The position numbers and the translations under genes are program-made. Under the pieces are notes generated by a model. That model did no database searches and was not told the origin of the DNA. It worked only from the letters and a program-made list of their open reading frames with translations. 64,000 bases of DNA from assembly GCA_041917255.1 (NCBI GenBank), contig JAYRYA010000001.1, forward strand, positions 163,951 to 227,950, written 5' to 3'. Of this stretch, positions 16,943 to 26,500 are shown piece by piece. Each line of letters begins with the position of its first letter. Within the stretch, counting starts at the first letter, position 1. Source of the DNA: Zoogloea sp041917255 (GTDB lineage Bacteria > Pseudomonadota > Gammaproteobacteria > Burkholderiales > Rhodocyclaceae).

Positions 16943-19102
16943 TTACCAGCCGGATTCGCGGATCAGCAGTGCCGCCCCGGATCGGAAGAAGTCGCCGGCA
17001 AGGGATTTGGGCTGGCCATAGATCGTCACCGAGCCGCGCAGGACGTGGCCGGGCGGCAGCTCACCCTGGTCCACCGCCAGCACCACCCGATACACCGCCC
17101 GCTCCGGGATCAGCTGGCCGTTGCGTTCGCGCACCAGCACCTCTCCACCATGGCCAACGGCGAGCATGGCGTCCGACAGGGCGCGGGTGGCGTCCCGGTC
17201 GATGCGTACGACCTTGAGCGACCGGGTTGGCAAGCCGGGGGTTTCCGGCAGGAAGCGGCCGCTGTCGCCCACCGACACGCGTTCCACTTCGGCGTCGGTC
17301 AGGTAGGTTTCCACTTCCCACGATCGCGGATCGATGAGCACACCCAGCTGCTGCTGACGGCCTACACTTTCGCCAACGCGCAGATCGGGCGCGATGTCGG
17401 CGAGCACGCCGTCGAAGGGCGCCGTGACGGTGTAACGCTTGAGTTCGTCGGTGGTGCCGGCGAGTTCGGCCTTGGCGGCTTCGAGTTCCTCGACGGTGAC
17501 CGGCTGGCGTGCACGCAGGGTTTCGTCGAGCCCCGAGACTTCGGCCTGCCAGGCGAGCCGCGAGAAGCGGGCTTCGGCAAGGCGACGGCGGTATTCGGCC
17601 TCGTCGGTGCTGAGCTTGAGGATCGTCTCGCCGGCGACTATCGCGTCGCCGGGCTTGACCGGCATCGCCTCGATCTGGGCCGGTCCGGGCGAGAACAGCG
17701 GGTAGTGGCGCGCCGAGCGCATCAGGCCCTGGCTGCTCACCTGAATGTTCCACGGCACGACGGCGACGAGCAACAGCAGGATCAGCAGCCACAGCTTGCC
17801 ACGGCCACCGCCTTTGGCCTTGATCTCGGGCCAGCGGCTGCGCCACTCGGTGATTTCCTTCCACATGGGCAGCAGGACGAACCAGCCGATCTCCACCGCA
17901 AACAGCAGGATGCCGAGCGCCTTGAAGAAGTAGTGATACACCAGCAGGGCGATGCCGATGAAGAGGATCAGCCGGTACAGCCACACGCCGTAGGCGAACA
18001 GGATCAGCCCACGGCGACGGGCTGCCGGCAGGAATTCCGGCACCGGCTCGCCGAGTCCGAACAGACGTTCGCGCATGTCCCAGCGGGCCAGGGCGAAGGA
18101 GCGGGCGTGGAGGTTGGGAAAGTCGAGATAGTCGGAGAGCAGGAAGTAGCCGTCGAAGCGCATGAAGGGGCTCGCGTTGATCGCCAGGGTGGCGACCCAG
18201 GTGGTGGTGGCCAGCATGAAGGCCATGCCGCGCAGGGTGCCGTCGGGTAACAGCGCCCAGGCGAGCGTGGCCCAGGCCGCCACGGCGAGTTCGGTGACGA
18301 TGCCGGCGGCGCCTACAGCGAGGCGGTCCTGCCGGCGGGTGAGACGCCAGGCTTCGTTCACGTCGGTGTAGGCCACCGGCCACATGACCAGAAAGGCGAC
18401 GCCCATCGTCGGCACCCGGCAGCCCAGCCGCCGGGCGGTAAAGGCGTGGCCGAACTCGTGGAGCACCTTCACGAAGATCAGCGCCACGCCGTAGCCCATC
18501 GCGCCGCGCCAGGTGAGCGTATCCACCAGCGTGGCGGCGAAGTGCTCCCATTGACGTACCACCTGATATAGCCCGAGCGCCAGCGCGACGAGGGTGATGC
18601 GCAGAAAGGTGGCGGTATAGAACAGCTCGACCTGCGGCAGATGGCTGACCAGCCAGCGGTCCGGGCGGATCAGCGGGATGCGGAAGAACAGGTAGTGGTG
18701 CAGCAGCCATTGCCACAGGGTGCTGTGGCGGGCTTTCTCCTGAAAGACCAGGCGGGCAGTGCCGGCTTCGCCGAGAGGGCGGACGAGCTGGTGATCGGTG
18801 AGGAAGCGCACCACCAGATCCACATCGTGCTCGTCGAGACTGAGGGTGGTCTCGGCCTCGATGGCGTCGATGATTCTTGCCGGATCGCCCAGGTGCCAGC
18901 GGGCGAGGACCTCGAAGGTGGTCCAGTCGATGCGGTAAAACTGATTGCGCACCGGATCGTGGAGGCTCCAGGTGGGCGCGCCGTCGAGGCCCGCCGGGCC
19001 GTCGAGGAGGGCGAGCTCGTCCCGCAGCGGCGGGAGGCTGCGGGGAAGGTCGGCCGCCAGGGAGGGGGCGAGGGCGGAGGCGTCGAGGGCTGCCTGCATC
19101 AT
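16943..19102 (-). CDS. PqqD-like / M50 metalloprotease / HlyD fusion, export component
   Basis: This 719-residue inner-membrane protein has three parts. Residues about 40-115 resemble a PqqD-like winged-helix domain (LHDPVRNQFYRIDWTTFEVL). Residues about 140-450 form a site-2-protease-type membrane domain with HEFGH at 215-219 and the second zinc motif N309-x-x-P-x4-D317-G, so the zinc site looks intact. After the last helix come a lipoyl-like half motif, a short coiled coil and a HlyD-type barrel. It is the last gene of the export operon; its GGAG ribosome site overlaps the upstream stop. It may act as the inner-membrane component or processing protease for the giant protein, which is inference. 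Confidence 0.8.
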   Translation of the reverse strand: MMQAALDASALAPSLAADLPRSLPPLRDELALLDGPAGLDGAPTWSLHDPVRNQFYRIDWTTFEVLARWHLGDPARIIDAIEAETTLSLDEHDVDLVVRFLTDHQLVRPLGEAGTARLVFQEKARHSTLWQWLLHHYLFFRIPLIRPDRWLVSHLPQVELFYTATFLRITLVALALGLYQVVRQWEHFAATLVDTLTWRGAMGYGVALIFVKVLHEFGHAFTARRLGCRVPTMGVAFLVMWPVAYTDVNEAWRLTRRQDRLAVGAAGIVTELAVAAWATLAWALLPDGTLRGMAFMLATTTWVATLAINASPFMRFDGYFLLSDYLDFPNLHARSFALARWDMRERLFGLGEPVPEFLPAARRRGLILFAYGVWLYRLILFIGIALLVYHYFFKALGILLFAVEIGWFVLLPMWKEITEWRSRWPEIKAKGGGRGKLWLLILLLLVAVVPWNIQVSSQGLMRSARHYPLFSPGPAQIEAMPVKPGDAIVAGETILKLSTDEAEYRRRLAEARFSRLAWQAEVSGLDETLRARQPVTVEELEAAKAELAGTTDELKRYTVTAPFDGVLADIAPDLRVGESVGRQQQLGVLIDPRSWEVETYLTDAEVERVSVGDSGRFLPETPGLPTRSLKVVRIDRDATRALSDAMLAVGHGGEVLVRERNGQLIPERAVYRVVLAVDQGELPPGHVLRGSVTIYGQPKSLAGDFFRSGAALLIRESGW

Positions 19103-19111
19103 TCGGGCTCC

Positions 19112-20572
19112 TCAGAAGCCAACGGCCTGGCGCAGGCTCGCCAGCGGGCGGCGAAGCACCCAGTAGGCCAGCGGCACATGCTCGCCACGAACTTTCACGG
19201 TGCCCTTGAGGCCGACCCGCGGCTTCTCCTGGCCCTCGGCGAGGGTTGCCCGCAGGCGGTAGGCGAAGCTGCCGTCGGGGCGCGAGACCGCCTCGTGGGC
19301 GAGGTAGCGGACGGTGGCCTCCACCGGCTTGAGGGGGGACGCGTTGAGGTAGAGCGTCACTTCGGCGCCGGGCGGCAGATCGATGACGTCGCCGGGGCTG
19401 AGCCAGGCTTCGACTTCGGCATCGTCGGCCCCCGCAATGGTGATGATGCGTTCGCCGGTGGACACCGGCTTGCCGATCCATTCGCTCGGGTCGTCCATCA
19501 GCACGATGCCGTCCCGCGGGGCCGTGGCCTGGGCTTTGGCGAACTGGGCCGAGAGCAGGTCGGCTTCGGCCTGTTTTTCAGCGATGCGGCCTTGGAGGAT
19601 CGCTAGCTGGGCCTTGCTCTTGGGGTCGAACACGGCTTGCTGGGCCGACTGGCGGTATTCGGCCTCGGCGGTCACCAGGCCCTGTCTGGCGACCGCGAGG
19701 CGGCTGGACAGGGTGGTCAGATCGAGCTGGAACAGCTTGTCGCCGGCCTTGACCTGGCTGTTGGGGGTAACGAAGAACTTGTCCACCGAGCCGTCCAGCG
19801 GCGCGCGGACGACCGCCGGTTGGGCCGGGACCAGCTCGCCGGGGGCGAGCACGCTGAAGCGCACCGGAAAAAGCGCCACCGCGGCGGCAAGGATGGAATA
19901 GCGCAGGCTGCGTCGGTGCCACAGGGCGGCCACGTTGGCGCGCAGGTCGGCGGCCTGCCACTGGCGCATCCGCTTGAGCCTGAAGCGCCAGCCGTGGCCG
20001 GTGAGCCAATGTCGGCGCCACGCCTTGCGGTCGGCGGCATCGGGCCAGGCGTCGGCCAGCGCGCGCCAACGGCTTGTCGCGTCGGGTTTGGCCTGGATCT
20101 GCCATTCGTGACTCCAGATGTCGGCCCATTCGGTGATGAGGCCGATCTCGCCGGGCTGCCAGGGGGTGTCCCGGGCGAACAGCAGCCCGCCCGGGGTGGA
20201 TTTTGAAAGGGGCACCCACAGGGCGTGGGCCGGGAGCCATTCGTCCCATTCGGCCGCCTCGGCGGGTGCCAGGGTGTTGGGTGACACCACGCAGGGAGCG
20301 TCGCCTTCCTTGAGGAGTTGCTGCGTTACCCGCTCCAGCCACTGGGCGAAGGGGGCGTTGGCGTCGGGGCTGACCACCCCGGACAGGGCCGCCACGCCCC
20401 GGTCGGCCAGCCACAGGGCGGCTTGCCGGTAGGGCGCGAGGGCCAGGGTTTCGTTCACCACGATGAAGCCCAGCTCTGCCGGCGATGCCGCCAGCCGGGC
20501 CCGGCGCGCCAGGTGCAGCAGCGCGCCGAGGGAGTGGGAGATGAAGGCATCGTTTTCGGAGGGGCTGCTCAC
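19112..20572 (-). CDS. HlyD-family adaptor with N-terminal GAF-like domain
   Basis: This 486-residue protein starts with GTG at 20572 (GAGGT upstream at good spacing). Residues about 15-165 look like a GAF-type sensory domain with no signal peptide, and so are probably cytoplasmic. A membrane helix follows at about 224-244. The periplasmic part is a typical adaptor: lipoyl half motifs (VVRAPLDGSVDKF and ATAPRDGIVLM) around a coiled-coil hairpin, then a beta-barrel. It sits between the giant-protein gene and the M50-HlyD gene, nine bases before the latter. The GAF-like assignment rests on pattern only; the helix and adaptor part are clear. Confidence 0.82.
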   Translation of the reverse strand: MSSPSENDAFISHSLGALLHLARRARLAASPAELGFIVVNETLALAPYRQAALWLADRGVAALSGVVSPDANAPFAQWLERVTQQLLKEGDAPCVVSPNTLAPAEAAEWDEWLPAHALWVPLSKSTPGGLLFARDTPWQPGEIGLITEWADIWSHEWQIQAKPDATSRWRALADAWPDAADRKAWRRHWLTGHGWRFRLKRMRQWQAADLRANVAALWHRRSLRYSILAAAVALFPVRFSVLAPGELVPAQPAVVRAPLDGSVDKFFVTPNSQVKAGDKLFQLDLTTLSSRLAVARQGLVTAEAEYRQSAQQAVFDPKSKAQLAILQGRIAEKQAEADLLSAQFAKAQATAPRDGIVLMDDPSEWIGKPVSTGERIITIAGADDAEVEAWLSPGDVIDLPPGAEVTLYLNASPLKPVEATVRYLAHEAVSRPDGSFAYRLRATLAEGQEKPRVGLKGTVKVRGEHVPLAYWVLRRPLASLRQAVGF

Positions 20573-20595
20573 GGTGACCTCAGGTGGATGGCAGA

Positions 20596-23500
20596 TCAGA
20601 CGGTGCGGGCGCGGGCCTGGCGGGCATGTTCGACCAGCCCGCTCCGTACCGCGTCACGCCCAGGGGCGCTGGCCGTGCGGAACTGGGCGCTGAGGCCCTC
20701 GCGACCGTTGAACGAAACCCGCTGACCGCTATGGACACGGATGCGGAAGATCGTCGACACCTGGTTGCCGAAGTTGTCCTTGGCGGTGACCTTGACCTCC
20801 ACGTCCCCGTCGAAGTCTGCCGGCGGCAGGCCGAGGAACTCACCCTTGCGGGCGTCGAAGCGCAGCCAGTTGGGCAGCGGCGTGCCGTCGATGCGCTCGG
20901 CGGAGAGCTGCACGCGTGCATCCAGGCGGGTGTGGGTGAAGGTGTCGGGCGGAACGATCAGCTTGATCGACGTGGCCGGCTTGAAGTCTTGATCGTTGAG
21001 CGGACGGGCGAGGACAAGGTTGACCTCGTCCTTGGATTCCGTCGCCTGCACCACGACGCGGAAGCCGTCGGAGCGGGTCAGGCCGGCCTGGCCAACGTTT
21101 TGCGCGACGCTTCGGGTTTCGGCGATGGTGGGCGCGGTGCCTGCTGCCGGCGCACGACTGGCGTCGGGCGTCGGAGAGACGCTGGTCACGGACAGGGCCC
21201 GGTCGGCCGCGCTGAAGAAGCCGTCGCCCTTGGGTACCGTCCATGTGCCGCCAACGGCCCCGCTGCTGGCAGATGGGGCCGTCCAGCCGGTGTCTGCGGA
21301 CGGCTTAACCGGCGTCGGGTCGACCACCACCGGAACAACCGGCTTGTCCTCGACAACAGGTTTGGCTTCGATCGGCTTGGTCGGCACGCCGGCCACGCGG
21401 AGGGTGAAGTCGGCGTGGGTGGGCTGGTTGCCGTGGTCGTCGGCAATCACGCGGATCTGCAGCACGGCGATGTCGCCGCCGCCCGGGGTGCCCGTGAAGG
21501 TGCGGCTGAGCGGGTTGAAGTGCAGCCAGGCGGGCAGCGGGCTGCCGTCGGCCTGGGTGGCCGAGTAGTGCAGAGTGTCTTCGCCGTTGTCGTCGGCGAA
21601 GGTGCCGGGGGGGACGGCGAAGCTGAACGGCACGCTTTCGGTGGAGTCCTGGGTGTCGATGGTGCCGGTGGTCCGCGGGTCGATGTTGGTGACCGCCTTG
21701 AAGGCGCCGGTGGCGACCGTCTCGGTGGTGCCATCGCCGCCGAAGACCTTGACCCGCACGAACTTGCCGATTTCGGCCGCGGTGAGGGTGTAGCTCGGAT
21801 CGGTGGCGCCGGTGATGGTGCGCAAGTTGGTGCCGGCAGCATCGTCGGCCACTTCCCAGACATAGCGGAAGGTGGTGGCTGGGTCGCCGGCATCCACGTC
21901 GCGCCACAGGCCGGGGTTGGCGGTGACGGTGCCGTCCTGACGCAGGGTGCCGTCACCCCGGAAGTCGCCGCTGTAGCTCGGGGCGACATCGTTGATCGGG
22001 GCGTCGTTGACCGGATCAACGTGGATCGTCACCACGTCGGCCGCGGTCGAGAAGGGCGACGTGCCGCTGGTGGTGGTGAGGCTGGTCAGTGTGCCGGCAG
22101 TACCGGCGCTGCGATCCCAGGCGTGGTAGGTGAGATGCGCGGTGGTGGCGTTCCTGGCGTCGGGGACGAAGCGGATCTTGTCGGTGCTGGTGAGGAGCAG
22201 GCCGTTGCTGCCGGTGAGGCCGGTGACGGTATTCCAGGTGGTGCCGCCGTCGGTGGAGTATTCCCAGCTGCCGTTGCCGTCGTCGGTGGCGGTGATGGCG
22301 ATGCCCGGCAGGGCGCCGCTGTCCACGTCGCTGAGGGTGCTTCCCAGGAAGCTGGCAACGGTCTGGCCGGCGTTGGTGGTGTCGTCTTCGGTGATGGACG
22401 GCAGCGTCGGCGCGGCTGGCGCGAGCACCGGCGCGTCGTTGACGGCGCTGACGGCGATGTTCATGCCGTTCTGCTGGGCGGAGAAGGCAGAGGTGCCGCC
22501 ATTGGTGCTGGTATCGGCATAACCGCCGCTGGTGCCGGCGCTGCGGTCCCAGGCGCGGTAGGTGAGGGCCGCGGTGGTGGCGTTCTGGCCGTCGGGCAGG
22601 AAGCGGATGCGGTCGGTGTCGGCCAGCAGCAGGGCGTGGGAGCCCGAGACGGCGCCGCCGACATCGGCGTTGATCCAGGTGGTGCCGCCGTCGGTGGAGT
22701 ACTGCCAGGTGCCGTTGCCGCTGGTGAGGCCCGTGATCGCCACACCCTGCACTGCACCGGAGTCGGCGTCGGTGGTCGCTCCGCGCAGGGCCGAGACGAG
22801 CTGGCCGGCGTTGCCGGTGTCGTCTTCGGTGAGCGGCACGAGGGTGGTGTCGCCCGCCGCCAGTACCGGGGCGTCGTTGACCGCGCTGACGGCGATCGAT
22901 GCCTGGTTGGTGGTGGGCGAGAAGGCCGAGGTGCTGCCGGTAGCCGCCAGACTCACCAGATTACCCGTGGTGCCGGTGCTCTGGTCCCAGGCGTGGTAGG
23001 TGAGGGTGGCGGTGGTGGCGTTCTGGCCGTCCGGCACGAAGCGGATCTTGTCGGTGCTGGCGAGCAGCAGGCCATTGCCGCCGGTGAGTCCGGTGACGGT
23101 GTGCCAGGTGCTGCCGCCGTCGGTGGAGTATTCCCAGCTGCCGTTGCCGTTGGTCGTGGCGCTGATGGCGATGCCCTGAACGGCGCCGGTATCCACGTCG
23201 CTGAGCGTGCTGCCGATGAAGCTGGCGACGGTCTGGCCGGCGTTGGTGGTGTCGTCCTCGGTGAGCGGGCTGAGTGTGGGCAGCGCGGAGGCGAGCACGG
23301 GGGCGTCGTTCACCGCGGTGACGGTGATGTCCATGCCGTTCTGCTGGGTCGAGAAGGCCGAGGTGCCGCCGTTTGTGCTGGTGTCGGCGTAGTGGCCGGC
23401 GGTACCGGAGCTGCGGTCCCAGGCGCGGTAGGTGAGGTTGGCGGTGGTGGCGTTCTCGCCGTTGGGCAGGAAGCGGATGCGGTCGGTGTCGGCCAGCAGC

Positions 23501-26500
23501 AGGGCGTGGGTGCCCGAGACGGCGCCGCCCGCAGCGGCATTGACCCAGGTGGTGCCGCCATCGGTGGAGTACTGCCAGGTGCCGTTTCCGCTGGTAAGGC
23601 CGGTGATCGCGACGCCCTTGACGGCGCCGGTATCCACGTCGGTGGTGGTGCCACGCAGGGCGGAGATCAGCTGACCGGCATTGGTGGTGTCGTCCTCGGT
23701 GATGGTGGTGAGGGTGCTGTCACCAGCAGCGAGCACCGGGGCGTCGTTCACCGCTGTGACGGTGATGCTGGCTTCGTCGGAGGCGGACGAGAAGTGCGAG
23801 GCGTTGCCGGTGGTGCTGGCATCCACGCCGCTGCCGGCGGTGGCGCCGGTGCCGTCCCAGGCGCGGTAGGTGAAGCTGGCGGTGGTGGCGTTTTCGCCGT
23901 TGGGCACGAAGCGGATCGAGTCGCTGTCGGCGAGCGCGATGGCGGACGAGGCCGACACGCTGCCGAAGGCCGCCCAGCTACCGCTGCCGATCTTGTATTC
24001 CCAATGGCCGTTACCCGGGGTCTGGCCGACGATGACGATCCCGGAAAGGGCGCCGGTATCCACGTCGGTGATGGCACCGCGGAAGCTGGCGACGGTCTGG
24101 CCGGCGTCGTTGGTGTCGTCTTCGGTGAGGCCGGCAAGGACTGGGGCCGACGGGACGAGGATCGGCGCGTCGTTCAACGCGGTGACGTTGAGGGCGATGG
24201 TGCCGGTGGCTGGCGTGGCGCTGTCTTCACCGCCGTCAGCGATCGAGACGCTGATGGTGGTGTTCACGTCGGTGTTGGTGCCAGGGATGAAGACCAGCGA
24301 TGCAAGTGCGGCGTTGACCGCCGAGACACTGCCAGTGAAGGTCCATACGCCGGTGCCGGGGTTGTAGGCGGCGCCGGTGGGCACGTTGAGGCTGCCCAGC
24401 GTGGGGTCGGCGAGGGTCAGGGTGGCGGTGACGATTTCGCCCGGATCCGGGTCGGTGACTGTGATCGTCGGTACGGTGACGCTGGCAGCGCCTTCGGTGT
24501 AGCTGGCGGTGGGGCTGCTGGGCGAGATGGTCGGGGCGTCGTTCACGTCCCGGATGACGAGATAGCTGGTGCCCGTGGCGCTCTGGGCGCCGAAGGTGCT
24601 GTCGGCCACGCCGTTGGCGTCGGTGATCGTCCAGGTGAGCGCGCGGCTGGCGCCGGTGTCGGTGGGCGAGGACGAGCCGTTCTGGTACTGGACGTGCTCG
24701 AGCAGGCTCTCGAACTCGGCCTTGGTGACGTTGCCGCTGGCCGTGGTGAGGCTCAGGGTGCCGGTGCCGGCGTTGTAGGTGACATTGATCTGGGCGCCGG
24801 AGCCGGTGGTGAGCACGCTGCCGGAGCGGCTCCAGCCGCTGGGCGTGGCCACCGACAGGACGTCGGCGCTGCTGCGGTTGTTGCTGATGACCACGCTGGC
24901 GCTGGCCACGTAGGCATCGTCCACGTCGCTGACGGTGGCGCTGCCGACGACGTTGGGGTTGGAGTTGTCGAGCACGTAAACCGGCGCGCCGCCCTGCTCG
25001 AAGACCACGGTAGAGGCGTCGAGCGCGGTGTTGTGGTTGAGCGCCAGGGTGGGCGCATCGTTGCGGGCGGTGATCGACAGGCTGCTGGTGCCGGCGTTGG
25101 CGGTGACGGTACCGCTGCTGCCATCGTTGCCGCCGGCTGCGTCGGTGAGGCGCGAGCCGAAGCTGCTGGTGGTGGCCCAGGTGAGGCTGCGGCTGGTGGC
25201 GGTGCCAGTAGGGTTGTCGCTGGACGTGGAGAAGACGATCGAACGGGCGACGGCCTGGTAGTCGGCCAGGGTGGCGGTGCCGGTGAGGGTGAGCACACCG
25301 GTGCCGGCGTTGTACGAGGCGGAGATGCCGGTGCCGGAGAGCGGCGCGGTGACCGCCAGCGTGTCGCCGCTGGTGAAGTTGCCGGAGATGCTGACGCTGA
25401 TGCCTTCGAGGGTGGTGTCGTCGGCGTCGGCAAGGGTGATCGACGGGGCGATGACGGTAGCCGAGCCCTTTTCCACGTAGCTGGCGCTGCCGAGGCCGCC
25501 GACGCTGGTGGCGTTGTCGGTGGCGGTGAGGGCGACGCTGCTGGTGCCGACGCTGCTGTCCAGCAGGTTGGCGCCGCTGGTGGAGGCGTCGGCGTCGGTG
25601 ACCTGCCAGCTGATGCTGCGGGTGCCGGAGATGGCGGTAGGATCGTCGGCGGTGCTGCTGTAGGTGACGGTGCGCAGGACGCTCTCGAAGGTGGCCTTGG
25701 TGGCGCCGGTGTGGCTGAGGGTGAGCACGCCGGTGGTGCTGTTGTAGCTGGCCGTGATGCCGCTGGCGCCCACGGTGGCGGACAGGGTGTCGCCGGCCGT
25801 GAAGTCACCGCTGATCCACACGCGGGCTTCGGTGAGGTTGGCGTCGTCCACGTCGGCCAGCGTGATGGCGGAGGCGAGGGCGACCGCGCTGCCGCCTTCG
25901 GTGTAGCTGACGGCGGTGCCGGGCAGACCGGCGAGGGTGGGCGCGTCATTGGCCGGGGCAACGGAGATCAGGCTGGTAGCGCCGGCACTGGTTTCGCGGG
26001 CGGTGCTGGCGTCGTTGGCGGTCGGGAAGTCGGTGCTGCGGCTGCCGAAGCTGTCTGTGACCGTCCAGGTGAGGGTGCGCGAGGTGGATGCGCCGTCGCT
26101 GGTCGGGTTGTCGCTGGACGAGCTGAAGGTGATCTGGCGCAGCACGTTTTCGTAGGTGGCCAGGCTGGCAGTGCCGGTGATGACCAGCGATGTCGCAGTG
26201 CTGGACGGATCGAGCGTAAGGCCGGCAGCGCTGAGCACCGAGGCGTCGATGGCCAGCAGGTCACCACTGACCGTGCCCGCCGAGATGCTGACGGTGGCGG
26301 CGCTGAGGGTGGTGTCGTCCGGGTCGGTGAAGGTGAGGTTGGAAACCGCCACGACGGCCGAGCCGCCCTCGGTGTAAGCGATGGTGGCGCCGCCGGTGGT
26401 GGCGACCGGGGCGTCGTTGATCGCCTCGATGCGCACGAGGGTGCTCTGAGCGGCGGTGACCTGGCTTTCGACGCCGGCATTGTCGGTGACACGCCAGATG

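Noticed and set aside
17061..19481. 806-codon minus-strand frame overlapping the M50-HlyD and adaptor genes in another phase
   Set aside because: Arginine- and proline-rich out-of-frame translation crossing two real genes.
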